DNA from: CADCTM01 sp049671305
GTDB taxonomy: Bacteria; Cyanobacteriota; Cyanobacteriia; Cyanobacteriales; Coleofasciculaceae
Direction: 5' to 3'
Assembly: GCA_049671305.1 (NCBI GenBank)
Contig: JBATUR010000037.1
Span: 1 to 47,444 of the forward strand
Length of the DNA stretch: 47,444 bases
How positions within the stretch are numbered: position 1 is the first letter of the stretch; every line of letters starts with the position of its first letter. Positions 34,739 to 43,730 of the stretch are shown piece after piece. A model generated the notes under the pieces. It worked only from the letters and a program-made list of their open reading frames with translations. It was not told the DNA's origin and did no database searches. The translations under genes and the position numbers were made by a program.

Positions 34739-35032
34739 GGTAATTTCTTGTTTACTATTATTAAGAAAAGTTTCAATGATCTTCTGACAGCAATTTGCTA
34801 CAGTATTAGAGCTCCTTACTCTTATGTTGACGTAGGATTATTAAGAGCGGGTATTCCTTGAGACAGAAAAATTCAAAAGTAATTGAACGGATTATCCAAA
34901 AAGCTATTATCAAAGGAATTTTGAATATATTCTGGCAGTAATTTGTTGTAAAGCTGAAGACAAATGGCTTCATGCTTGAGTTAAAATTGCTGAAAGATCA
35001 ACAATATTATCAAAACTTACAAAAACGTTACT

Positions 35033-35398
35033 GTGACTCGTAAACGATTAATCATAGAAATGGGTATGGGAATAGACCAGCATGGACAGGAACCCACTGT
35101 CGCGGCAGCAAGGGCAGTCAGAAATGCGATCGCACATAATGCCTTGCCTGGTGTTTGGGAGGTCGCAGGTTTGAGCGATCCTGAGCAAATGATTGTGGAA
35201 GTTCAGGTGGCTGTACCTTATCCAGAACAAGTGCGACAAGCAGAAGTCCTTGCAGTACTGCCTTTTGGTCGCAAAACCATACATCTGGAATCAGGTGGCA
35301 TGGTAGTTCAAGGTCGTGCAATTCCTGTTCTTAATGATAAAAATGATGAGATGTTAATTGCTGTTGCGGCGGTTACAGTTTGGGTAGAAATGGAGTAA
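35033..35398 (+). CDS. Lin0512 family protein
   Basis: A 121-aa protein starting at a GTG (35033). The family typically begins with (K)RLIIEMGMG-D-HGQ, and that match to RLIIEMGMGIDQHGQEPTVA favours the GTG over the downstream in-frame ATG near 35060. Two half-repeats are visible: VEVQVAVPYPEQV and EMLIAVAAVTVWVEM. The family is conserved in bacteria, of unknown function. Residues 17-35 (DQHGQEPTVAAARAVRNAI) are the best conserved part in memory. There is no operon partner: the next gene is convergent. Confidence 0.8.
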   Translation: MTRKRLIIEMGMGIDQHGQEPTVAAARAVRNAIAHNALPGVWEVAGLSDPEQMIVEVQVAVPYPEQVRQAEVLAVLPFGRKTIHLESGGMVVQGRAIPVLNDKNDEMLIAVAAVTVWVEME

Positions 35399-35533
35399 AA
35401 ACACTCACTAATTTTAAGTATGAATGCCAAATTGTTAAGAAAGTTATTGAACTAAAAATTACCTTTGTAGAATCGTTACAAGGAACATCTCTAGCCTAAA
35501 TTAGTAATTTATATAAAAATTCAATAATACCGA

Positions 35534-36181
35534 TTATTTTTCTACCGGATGTTGTCCATAAAAAGGCAGCGCTTCTGACCAATGAGGTCGTTTTTCTAAT
35601 TGCCAATCTAACTTTGCAAGCTCCAATAAACTAGAAACAGAATCACCATTAGCAACGGGAACATCAATTAGCTGGTAAGGCATTTTTAGCGCATCTAGTC
35701 TTTGCTGCCAAGTCTCAGGAGTCATCACAGCATCGGGCGACAATTGAGTTAGAGCTTTAACTGGTAACTGATAAATTGCTGTAAATAACTGACCGCGTTG
35801 AGCAGGCATTTGCAAGGCAACCACCGTTTTTTCATCTCCCTCTTGATCAGATAAGTATGACCAAGCAACAGCAGCAAAACTCGAAATCGCAAATAAGGGA
35901 ATATCTAATTGCTGTGCCATAGTCCGGGCAGTAACAATACCAATACGAGTACTTGTAAAGCTACCAGGTCCTTTTGCCACCGCAATAAATGATAAATCTG
36001 ACCAAGTTTGCGGCGCTATAAACTCAGCCATATATTGATGCAATTGGCTGGATAAATCGCGCCCTAAATCCCAAGTTGAAAAGCGAGTATCGCCTCCAAA
36101 GTTACTAATAGATAGCCCTAGTTGAGAACTAGTTGTATGAAGAGCAAAACCATATTGATTAGCTTTTAAGCTTGGCATCAT
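35534..36181 (-). CDS. tsaB: tRNA t6A synthesis protein TsaB
   Basis: Partner of TsaD in threonylcarbamoyl transfer to A37 of ANN-decoding tRNAs. The 215-aa product has the ASKHA-fold start YGFALHTTSSQLGLS and the TsaB signature VAKGPGSFTSTRIGI (about residues 68-82), followed by LFAISSFAAVAW. It lacks the metal-binding His residues of TsaD, as expected of TsaB. It is third in a leftward run after psb28-like and thyD-like, with a gap of 16 nt, so it is probably one operon with them. Confidence 0.93.
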   Translation of the reverse strand: MMPSLKANQYGFALHTTSSQLGLSISNFGGDTRFSTWDLGRDLSSQLHQYMAEFIAPQTWSDLSFIAVAKGPGSFTSTRIGIVTARTMAQQLDIPLFAISSFAAVAWSYLSDQEGDEKTVVALQMPAQRGQLFTAIYQLPVKALTQLSPDAVMTPETWQQRLDALKMPYQLIDVPVANGDSVSSLLELAKLDWQLEKRPHWSEALPFYGQHPVEK

Positions 36182-36197
36182 CTAGAATCAACAAATA

Positions 36198-37103
36198 TTA
36201 AGTCAAAATTTCCGTTAAAGCTGGTTTTAAAGTCGGATATTGATAATTAAAACCACAACTCATTGTACGTTTTGGTAAAACTTGTTGACCTTCTAAGACA
36301 ACTTGCGCCCCTTCTCCTAACAAAGCTTCCAAAGCAAAACCGGGAACAGGTAACCAAGAAGGACGATTAAGAACAGCCCCAAGCGTCTGACAAAGTTCTG
36401 ACATTCGTACCGGGTTAGGGGCAGTTGCATTCAGCACACCTTCAAGATCTGAGCGTGTTAAAGCTTCGATAATTAAGTTGACTAAATCATCTCGATGAAT
36501 CCAAGAAAACCACTGTTTACCAGTACCCAAGGGACCACCTGCAAACAGTTTAAAAGCAGGTATCATCTTTGCCAAAGCGCCGCCTTCTCCTAAAACAATT
36601 CCTAAGCGTAGAATAACTAATCTGACACCAACATCCTTAACTTTCTGAGCTTCAGATTCCCATTTTTGACAAACTTCTGCCAAAAAATCGTTGCCATTAG
36701 CACTATTTTCATCAAAGGTTGCTGTTTCGCTAGTACCATAAAAACCAATCGCCGAAGCATTAACTAGTACTGCAGGTTTTGGGTTAGCTTTGGCAATTGC
36801 TTCGACAATTTTTTGCGTACCTAACTGACGACTATTAAGAATTTCTTGCTTTTGCTTGGCAGTCCAACGACTCTCGGCAATTGGTTCACCAGCAAGATGC
36901 ACAACAGCCTCACAACCTGAAATTGCTTCCTGCCATGAACCAGACTCTGTGGGAGTATAGCCTACCACTTCCACATTAGGAAAAGCTTTTGAAGCCGCGT
37001 CCACATTGCGGGTTAAAATTAAAGGCTGATGCCCTTTTGCCTGAAGTTGTTCTACCAATCGGCTGCCGACAAATCCAGTTGCCCCAGTAATTGCTACTTT
37101 CAT
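36198..37103 (-). CDS. thyD: TIGR01777/ThyD-type SDR epimerase-like protein
   Basis: A 301-aa extended-SDR protein with the N-terminal dinucleotide site ITGATGFVGSRLVEQL, VHLAGEPIAESRW, NASAIGFYG and a C-terminal domain starting DLVNLIIEALTRSD. This family (YfcH, TIGR01777) includes the cyanobacterial protein named ThyD and the homologues of plant GC1/SulA, associated with plastid or cell division; which role applies is not shown here. The first 4 bases of its frame overlap the end of the Psb28-like gene (37100-37103), indicating translational coupling. Confidence 0.88.
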   Translation of the reverse strand: MKVAITGATGFVGSRLVEQLQAKGHQPLILTRNVDAASKAFPNVEVVGYTPTESGSWQEAISGCEAVVHLAGEPIAESRWTAKQKQEILNSRQLGTQKIVEAIAKANPKPAVLVNASAIGFYGTSETATFDENSANGNDFLAEVCQKWESEAQKVKDVGVRLVILRLGIVLGEGGALAKMIPAFKLFAGGPLGTGKQWFSWIHRDDLVNLIIEALTRSDLEGVLNATAPNPVRMSELCQTLGAVLNRPSWLPVPGFALEALLGEGAQVVLEGQQVLPKRTMSCGFNYQYPTLKPALTEILT

Positions 37104-37495
37104 TTGTTAATGCCACCCTCTATATTTTTGGTTTCACCGTAAGCCAAATTATTGGCGTCTGCATAGCGATGCATAAAGCGCATAAATCGCTCCCAGTGGT
37201 CTTCTTGCTCAACTTCAAACTTGCACTCCACTCGTTGTAAGTTATCGCCTTCTGGTCCACCAAATAAGAATTGTACGGAAGAAGGTGTGACGCTAATTGC
37301 TCCTTCTTCATCGGTTAAAAGTAGAGAATTTAGTGATCGCTTAGTAAAGCTGTTAAACTTCTCTAACGCCTTCAAAGACTCAAAAGTCATCAACACCGAA
37401 CGGACACCAGAGATTTTACTGCGGCGTAAACTCACATTACTCAGATTTTCTGATATCCCTTCAAAAAATTGAATCGAGGGAGATTGAGAAGTCAT
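37100..37495 (-). CDS. psb28: Psb28 family protein, probably Psb28-2
   Basis: PSII assembly factor family. The 131-aa product matches Psb28 in size. It contains the C-terminal signature DHWERFMRFMHRYADANNL (residues 102-120) and the beta-rich body SIQFFEGISE, FNSFTKRSLNSLLLTDEEG and SVQFLFGGPEG. Overall divergence from the common Psb28 suggests the Psb28-2 form, though this rests on memory. Psb28 proteins bind PSII assembly intermediates containing CP47. It is the first gene of a leftward run with thyD-like (4-nt overlap) and tsaB. Confidence 0.9.
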   Translation of the reverse strand: MTSQSPSIQFFEGISENLSNVSLRRSKISGVRSVLMTFESLKALEKFNSFTKRSLNSLLLTDEEGAISVTPSSVQFLFGGPEGDNLQRVECKFEVEQEDHWERFMRFMHRYADANNLAYGETKNIEGGINK

Positions 37496-37643
37496 GTTAA
37501 AACAAGAATAATATTAAATTAGTATACAAAAACGAAAGGCACTTTTAACAATAAATCCCAACTAAATCAACAATATTCTTGGACATCAGCAAAACCCTAG
37601 GTTAAGCTGCGACAAAATAGTTAGATCTAAAGGCTTAAATAAC

Positions 37644-38693
37644 ATGGCTAACGAAGAACATCTGGCGCTACTCAGACAAGGTGTTGAGGTATGGAATGAG
37701 TGGCGGGAAAATCACAACAATTATGAAATATTAGCAGACCTCAGTGGGGCAAACCTGACTGGGGTAAACATGATTGGCGCTAACTTAGGTCGGGCAAACC
37801 TCAGTGGAGCAGACCTCACCGGCGCTTATCTTACCAGAGCTAACCTGCGAATGGCAAATCTGAGCGAGGCAAATCTAGAACGAGTTGATTTGAGTGGAGG
37901 TGATTTAAGAATGGCAAATCTGAGGATGACAAACCTTAGTGAAGCAATTCTTACCGAGGCAGACATTACCGGCGCATATCTCAGTTTTGCTAATCTTAGA
38001 ATGGCATCTCTTAGCAGCGCAAATCTCAGTGAAGCCAACCTAAAAATGACTTATTTAGGTGGTGCAAACCTTACACAAGCTAATTTGAGAATGGCAAATT
38101 TGAGCGGGGCAAATTTAGAACAAACCCAAGCGGTTAATACTAACTTCAGGCAAGCAATTTTTACAGGAAGCTGTCTAGAAAACTGGCAAATTAACAGAGC
38201 TACAAATCTTGATGGCGTAATTTGTGACTTTGTTTATTTAAGACATCCTCAACAAGAACGTTTACCGAGTTCTGGAAACTTTGCAAATGGTGAGTTTACT
38301 CAGTTATTTCAAAATGTTTTGGATGCGGCTGATTCTAAGTTTAGCAGTGAAACAAAGTTAGCTACTGAACCAGCTCCTGTTGTGCAGGTTGAGGCTCAAT
38401 CAACACCAAATATTATACTGCCTGAAGCAACGGTTATAGAAGAAACGAACCAACCCAACTTAGTAGAAATAGCCAATGAGATTCAACAACTTTTACAACA
38501 AATAGAAAGAACTTATCCAACCAAAACCCCAGTTGAAAAACTTACAGTTGTGATCGTGGCACTCAAAGTAATTGAGAGTAATCTTCCTTTAAAAGAACGA
38601 TTGTTCAATGCCTTACAGGTAGATACTGCCGTATTTAAAGCTCTAGTTAATCATCCTCTCGTTGGTATATTATTACTAGCTTTGGCAGATTGA
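37644..38693 (+). CDS. Pentapeptide-repeat protein with C-terminal helical domain
   Basis: A 349-aa protein. Residues about 30-190 are a run of A(N/D)LXX pentapeptides (ANLSGANL, ADLTGAYL, ANLRMANL and similar) that fold as a right-handed quadrilateral beta-helix. Residues about 215-349 are different: an acidic spacer, then predicted helices (LVEIANEIQQLLQQI, KLTVVIVALKVIESN) ending NHPLVGILLLALAD, a tail I recall in other cyanobacterial repeat proteins. There is no signal peptide. The function is unknown. Candidate roles include binding to nucleic-acid-like grooves or to effector partners. Confidence 0.88.
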   Translation: MANEEHLALLRQGVEVWNEWRENHNNYEILADLSGANLTGVNMIGANLGRANLSGADLTGAYLTRANLRMANLSEANLERVDLSGGDLRMANLRMTNLSEAILTEADITGAYLSFANLRMASLSSANLSEANLKMTYLGGANLTQANLRMANLSGANLEQTQAVNTNFRQAIFTGSCLENWQINRATNLDGVICDFVYLRHPQQERLPSSGNFANGEFTQLFQNVLDAADSKFSSETKLATEPAPVVQVEAQSTPNIILPEATVIEETNQPNLVEIANEIQQLLQQIERTYPTKTPVEKLTVVIVALKVIESNLPLKERLFNALQVDTAVFKALVNHPLVGILLLALAD

Positions 38694-39068
38694 GTTTGCA
38701 TAATGTCTGGTTGAAATTGACGGTTTCCAAGTCCAAATTATTCGTTTCGGTGCTGTTTTTTTGCCACTTCTAAGCCAATAAAATATTTAAGAATATAAAG
38801 CAAAAATCTAAGCTATTAGTCTGAGATGGAATATGTCAGGTAAAATAGTGATGAGGTGTATTAAATAAATTTATGAGTTAAATGGATGTTGAATCGCTGC
38901 CTTGGTTCTTGTAGCAAAAAAATGTTAAGTAAGCTAAATTTTAATTGCATTTATTTAAATAAGCAAATTTTTATTGGCAATTGGTTATGAAATCAAGATA
39001 GGTATAAAAGAGGTACTCGAACAAAGCGGGATATATTACATACCAAAAGTATTAACTAGGTCTTTGAT
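38694..39068. other. Gene-free region before the ABC importer operon
   Basis: About 375 bp of AT-rich DNA holding the likely promoter of the importer operon. I could not pick a convincing -35/-10 pair and see no coding frame. Confidence 0.45.
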
Positions 39069-40442
39069 ATGGGATTTTTAATTTACCTATCTAAAAAAAA
39101 TAACGTCTTAAGCGTATTGCAAAAACGCCTAAAAAAACTGAGTCGGCAATTAGGAATACTACGCCTCGTGGGCATCATTAGTATTTTCATCTTAGTATTT
39201 CAATTGGCGATTTTACCGGCTTTAACCCAACAACCCGTCGTTATTACCATGCTTATGCAGGGTCAAGATAGGGCAAATTGGGCACCTTTTTTTAAAGAGT
39301 TTAACCAAAAAAATCCAGATATCCAGCTCAATGTTGTCGAGGGACCTTTTGATACAAACTTAGTAGAAAATCTTTATACTTCTGCTTTTTTATTAGGAGA
39401 TTCGCCCTACGATATTCTTAACATGGATATAGTCTGGGTGCCAAAGTTTGCGGCAGCAGGCTGGATTATGGACTTAACTGACCGACTTTCTCCAGCACAA
39501 AAAGCCAAGTTTGTTAAAGGCAATCTTGAAGGTGGAACCTACCAAAACAAATTGTATCGTATTCCTACAACTTCCGATGCTGGAGTGCTGTATTATCGCA
39601 CAGATCTCTTAGAAAAAGCTGGAATTGAACCACCAGAAACCTTTGAAGAAATGCTGACTACGGCACAAAAATTGCAGAAACAAGGAGATGCAAGATGGGG
39701 CTATCTTTGGCAGGGAAAACAATACGAAGGTGTCTCTGCTATGTTTGTGGAGATTCTCGAAGGTTTTGGAGGTTTTTGGGCTAATCCTGAGACTTTAGAA
39801 GTCGGACTAGACCAACCCCAGGCAATACAAGCTGTTAAGTTTCTGAAAAGCACAATTAACCAAGGTATTTCCCCTCGCGGTGTTGTTACTTACGGCGAAG
39901 AAGAAACCCGTTTATTATTTCAAAATGGTGGCGCAGTTTACTTGCGTAACTGGCCCTATGTTTGGAAATTAGCCAATGCTCAAGACTCAAAAATTAAGGG
40001 CAAAATTGGCATTAAACCGATGATTCATGCCCAAGGTCAAGTTGGTGGTTCTGCTTTAGGAGGTTGGGGTTTAGGTATTTCTAAAACCACCAAACATCCA
40101 GAGGAAGCTTGGCGGGTTATTCAGTATATGGCAAGTGAGGAAACCATGAAAAAATTTGTTTTGTCAACGGGGCTAATTCCTAGTTATCAAACACTATTTA
40201 AAGACCCGGAAATTCTTGCTAAATATCCTCATTTTACCCAACTGTTAGAGGCAGTGCAAAAACCAGCTCTCCGCCCTCCTATTGCTCAATATGCCCAAGC
40301 TTCAGATGTTTTACAACGTTATCTTAGTGCAGCATTTACGGGACGAATGAGTGCAGAACAAGCGATGAAAGCTGCCTCTCAAGAAACTCGTAACATTTTA
40401 GGTAGATTTAAGTCAACTCAAGTTTCTCAAAAGCTCAAATAA
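39069..40442 (+). CDS. Sugar ABC transporter substrate-binding protein
   Basis: A 457-aa periplasmic-type binding protein of the family-1 (maltose/trehalose) class. The N-terminus is long and basic followed by one hydrophobic helix (about residues 28-53), a signal anchor. There is no lipobox cysteine, so it is not an obvious lipoprotein. Solute-binding features: ITMLMQGQDRANWAPFFKEFN, PYDILNMDIVWVPKF, YRIPTTSDAGVLYYRTD and GGWGLGISKTTKHPEEAW. It opens a four-gene rightward operon with two permeases and an ATPase. Related cyanobacterial systems carry compatible solutes (glucosylglycerol, sucrose, trehalose), but the substrate here is inferred, not shown. Confidence 0.9.
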   Translation: MGFLIYLSKKNNVLSVLQKRLKKLSRQLGILRLVGIISIFILVFQLAILPALTQQPVVITMLMQGQDRANWAPFFKEFNQKNPDIQLNVVEGPFDTNLVENLYTSAFLLGDSPYDILNMDIVWVPKFAAAGWIMDLTDRLSPAQKAKFVKGNLEGGTYQNKLYRIPTTSDAGVLYYRTDLLEKAGIEPPETFEEMLTTAQKLQKQGDARWGYLWQGKQYEGVSAMFVEILEGFGGFWANPETLEVGLDQPQAIQAVKFLKSTINQGISPRGVVTYGEEETRLLFQNGGAVYLRNWPYVWKLANAQDSKIKGKIGIKPMIHAQGQVGGSALGGWGLGISKTTKHPEEAWRVIQYMASEETMKKFVLSTGLIPSYQTLFKDPEILAKYPHFTQLLEAVQKPALRPPIAQYAQASDVLQRYLSAAFTGRMSAEQAMKAASQETRNILGRFKSTQVSQKLK

Positions 40443-40501
40443 ATTCAAATGTTTGATAACTTCTAAGCATGATTCAATTAGCAAAGTTAAATGAGTGAAA
40501 G

Positions 40502-41410
40502 ATGAAAAAAGATACACTTCAGGCACGAGAACAAAAGACGGGTTGGCTACTGCTATTACCAGCACTATTACTTCTAAGTTTAGTATTTGCTTATCCGATT
40601 TTAAGAGCATTTTGGTTAAGTTTATTTACCCAAAACCTCGGAACTCAACTAAAGTTAGTGTTTTCCGGTTTGAATAATTATGAAAGGATGGTTGGCGATG
40701 GACGCTTTTGGCAGAGTTTGTGGAATACTTCTATATTTACATCAGCCTCAGTTTTCCTAGAATTAATATTAGGAATGGGTGTCGCACTGGTGCTAAACCA
40801 ATCATTCCCAGGACGTGGCATTGTCAGAACTATTTCCCTCTTACCTTGGGCACTCCCGACGGCACTAATGGGGCTGGCATGGGCGTGGATTTTTAATGAT
40901 CAATACGGTATTGTTAATGATATTTTATTACGCTTAGGAATTCTCCAAACAGGTATTAGTTGGTTAGGAGATCCAACTTTAGCAATGATGGCAGTAATTC
41001 TTGCAGATGTTTGGAAAACAACGCCGTTTATTGCACTGTTACTATTAGCTGGACTACAATCAATTCCCTCTGATTTATATGAAGCTTATGCAATTGATGG
41101 CGCAAGTGCATGGCAGAGTTTTTGGAAAATTACCGTACCATTACTATTACCTCAAATTGTGATTGCTTTATTATTCCGCTTTGCTCAAGCCTTCGGAATC
41201 TTTGATTTAGTGCAAGTAATGACTGGTGGTGGACCTGCTGGCGCAACAGAAATGGTTTCAATTTATATCTACAGTACTATTATGCGTTACCTGGATTTTG
41301 GCTACGGTGCAGCCCTTGTAGTCGTAACCTTTTTGCTACTAATCGCAGCCGTTTCTATCGCCGCTTACGGCTTATCTAGGGCGCGTGCAAATGCGGCGGG
41401 GGCAAATTAG
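40502..41410 (+). CDS. Sugar ABC transporter permease 1 (MalF-like)
   Basis: A 302-aa inner-membrane permease with six hydrophobic helices. The EAA motif that docks the ATPase is EAYAIDGASAWQSFWKITVP (about residues 196-215), followed by LLLPQIVIAL. The N-terminal LLPALLLLSLVFAYPILRAFW helix is typical of the MalF/UgpA group. It lies 59 nt after the binding-protein gene and 46 nt before permease 2, so it is one operon. Confidence 0.93.
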   Translation: MKKDTLQAREQKTGWLLLLPALLLLSLVFAYPILRAFWLSLFTQNLGTQLKLVFSGLNNYERMVGDGRFWQSLWNTSIFTSASVFLELILGMGVALVLNQSFPGRGIVRTISLLPWALPTALMGLAWAWIFNDQYGIVNDILLRLGILQTGISWLGDPTLAMMAVILADVWKTTPFIALLLLAGLQSIPSDLYEAYAIDGASAWQSFWKITVPLLLPQIVIALLFRFAQAFGIFDLVQVMTGGGPAGATEMVSIYIYSTIMRYLDFGYGAALVVVTFLLLIAAVSIAAYGLSRARANAAGAN

Positions 41411-41456
41411 CTTTTGTCTTAATAATCAACAATTTACTGTAACTAAGAGATAACCG

Positions 41457-42326
41457 ATGACAACTATTTCTGAGCAATCTAAACCACAATCCTCAACTTT
41501 TAATTGGCGTAAAATTGTTTTACCATTTTCTGTGTTTTTAGTTGTTGTTTTTTTCATGGCGCCAATTCTCTGGCAAGTGTTGACTTCTTTTAAAGTTAAT
41601 GCAGATATTTCTGCTGTTCCTAATGTTTACTTTCCCAAAAGATTGACTTTGGAACACTATCAATCGCTGTTTATTCGTCGTCCTTTTACCTACTATATTT
41701 TAAATAGCGCCTTAGTTTCGATTACTTCTACTATTTTAGCTTTAGGATTAGGTTCTCCGGCAGCTTATGTGTTGGCAAGAATGCGATTACCTGGTGAAAA
41801 CATTATCCTGGCTAGTATCTTAATTGTCACTTTGTTTCCTGCCGTGTTGTTGTTTGTTGGGCTATTAGAAGTAGTTAAAGCTTTGAATTTAGGCAATAAT
41901 TATCTAGCATTGATTATTCCCTACACAGCTATCAACTTACCTTTAACAATCTTGGTAATGCGGAGTTTCTTTCAACAACTGCCCAAAGATTTAGAAGATT
42001 CTGCTAGAGTTGATGGCTATAGCACCGTTCAAATGCTAGTTCAAATTATCTTGCCAATGACACTTCCCGCATTAGTGACAACCGGAATTCTTACATTTAT
42101 TGCTGCTTGGAATGAGTTCATTTTTGCCTTAACCTTTATGACTCGTGAATCTCTGAAAACAATACCCGTAGCAACAGCTCAATTAAGCGGGGCATCGGTG
42201 TTTGAAATTCCCTATGGACCGATTGCCGCAGCTACAGTGTTAGGAACATTACCTTTAGTTTTATTAGTGTTAGCATTCCAACGTAAGATTGTGCAAGGTT
42301 TAACGGCGGGTGCCGTTAAAGGATAA
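41457..42326 (+). CDS. Sugar ABC transporter permease 2 (MalG-like)
   Basis: A 289-aa inner-membrane permease. The EAA-like docking motif is EDSARVDGYSTVQMLVQIIL followed by PMTLPALVT (about residues 180-208). The N-terminal helix begins near residue 22, and the C-terminal end RKIVQGLTAGAVKG is a MalG-type ending. It pairs with permease 1 to form the channel. The ATPase gene follows within 60 nt, so co-transcription is expected. Confidence 0.93.
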   Translation: MTTISEQSKPQSSTFNWRKIVLPFSVFLVVVFFMAPILWQVLTSFKVNADISAVPNVYFPKRLTLEHYQSLFIRRPFTYYILNSALVSITSTILALGLGSPAAYVLARMRLPGENIILASILIVTLFPAVLLFVGLLEVVKALNLGNNYLALIIPYTAINLPLTILVMRSFFQQLPKDLEDSARVDGYSTVQMLVQIILPMTLPALVTTGILTFIAAWNEFIFALTFMTRESLKTIPVATAQLSGASVFEIPYGPIAAATVLGTLPLVLLVLAFQRKIVQGLTAGAVKG

Positions 42327-42383
42327 TGTTCTTAGTTTGCCAAATTGACAAAAATAACTATTTGCCAAAAAGTAATAAAAACC

Positions 42384-43532
42384 ATGACTAAACTTGAAGT
42401 TGTAAACCTCAATAAAACCTATACTCCTAAAGTAATCCCTGTTAAAGATATTACTTTAGATGTTGAAGAAGGAGAATTTTTGACATTACTAGGTCCATCG
42501 GGATGTGGAAAATCAACGCTACTACGATTAATTGCCGGCTTAGAAGCGCCCACTCGTGGCAAAGTCGTAATTAATGGTCGTGATGTCAGCCGTGTGAGTC
42601 CAGGAAAACGCAATATTGCGATGGTTTTCCAAAGCTACGCCCTTTATCCCCACATGACGGTTTATGAAAATATTGCTGCCGGTTTAAAGCTGCGAAAAAT
42701 ACCCACTGAAGAAATTCGGCAGCGGGTAGAGGATGTTGCCGAAAAGCTGGGACTACAAAACTTGATGGACCGCAAACCTGGTCAAATGTCTGGTGGTCAA
42801 CGGCAACGAGTGGCACTAGGACGGGCGTTGGTGCGACAACCTGATGTATTTTTGCTTGATGAACCTTTAAGTAACCTTGATGCCTTATTACGAGAACAAG
42901 TAAGGGCAGATTTGAAACAACTATTTGATCAGCAACAAACTCCGGTTGTTTATGTTACTCACGACCAAACAGAAGCAATGACACTTTCCAGTAAAGTTGC
43001 CGTTTTATATGATGGTTACTTACAACAGCTAGCACCACCCCAAGAAATTTATAATAAACCAGCAAATCAATTTGTGGCTGGTTTTGTGGGTAGTCCTCAA
43101 ATGAATTTATTAACCCTTAATTGTGATGGCAATAATGCTGTTTTAGGTGACTCTCGAATTCCCTTGCCTAGCTTACTAACAACTCCATCACAAGTTGTTT
43201 TGGGTATCCGTCCAGAAGATGTTCACATAGCGAAACCGGAAGATAAACTAACTGTTCAGGGACAGATTTTTTTAGTAGAAAATTTGGGGATGCAGAACTT
43301 AATTAGTGTTCGCATTAAGGGATCAGATTCTGTCAGGATACGTGCTTTATTACCCACATATCAAACCTGGGAAGGAGAAGAAATTACCTTGTCTATTTCA
43401 TCACAAGCACTGCATTGGTTTGATGTGAAAAATGGCGATCGCATTCCATCTCAAAGCCAATTTTCTCCTGAACGTGCCCGTCAGTCTCTTGATGTTAACA
43501 CTATTAGTAACCAATCGCTGCCGCCCCGTTGA
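42384..43532 (+). CDS. Sugar ABC transporter ATPase (MalK/UgpC-like)
   Basis: Energises the importer. Walker A is GPSGCGKST, the Q-loop lies in MVFQSYALYPHMT, the signature is SGGQRQRVALGRAL, Walker B is VFLLDEPLSNLD and the switch H is in VYVTHDQTEAMTLS. The C-terminal OB/TOBE regulatory domain contains VVLGIRPEDVHIA. The frame is open from an ATG at 42345, but that start would overlap the spacer. The ATG at 42384 gives the family N-terminus MTKLEVVNLNKTY, so I chose it (382 aa). MalK-type ATPases sometimes serve several importers. Confidence 0.94.
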   Translation: MTKLEVVNLNKTYTPKVIPVKDITLDVEEGEFLTLLGPSGCGKSTLLRLIAGLEAPTRGKVVINGRDVSRVSPGKRNIAMVFQSYALYPHMTVYENIAAGLKLRKIPTEEIRQRVEDVAEKLGLQNLMDRKPGQMSGGQRQRVALGRALVRQPDVFLLDEPLSNLDALLREQVRADLKQLFDQQQTPVVYVTHDQTEAMTLSSKVAVLYDGYLQQLAPPQEIYNKPANQFVAGFVGSPQMNLLTLNCDGNNAVLGDSRIPLPSLLTTPSQVVLGIRPEDVHIAKPEDKLTVQGQIFLVENLGMQNLISVRIKGSDSVRIRALLPTYQTWEGEEITLSISSQALHWFDVKNGDRIPSQSQFSPERARQSLDVNTISNQSLPPR

Positions 43533-43650
43533 ATTTTCCTAAAAGTAGAGGTAATAAAATAGTAATAATAGTAATAACTTATTAAAACATTAGCGACTAA
43601 CCTTGTTTGGATATCTTTTCTAGAGAAACATACCTCCTAACTGCGTTTAC

Positions 43651-43692
43651 AGCCCCGTTATTGCCATAATTTGAACTAGCTTTAATGGGGCT
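43651..43692. terminator. Hairpin between convergent ABC operon and mnmH
   Basis: AGCCCCGTTA (43651-43660) pairs with TAATGGGGCT (43683-43692), ten pairs including one G-U, with a 22-nt loop. It is placed between convergent gene ends. The T tail is weak, so stopping efficiency is uncertain. Confidence 0.45.
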
Positions 43693-43730
43693 TATGTCTT
43701 AGCTCAACTATGAGTAAGCTAATATTAACC

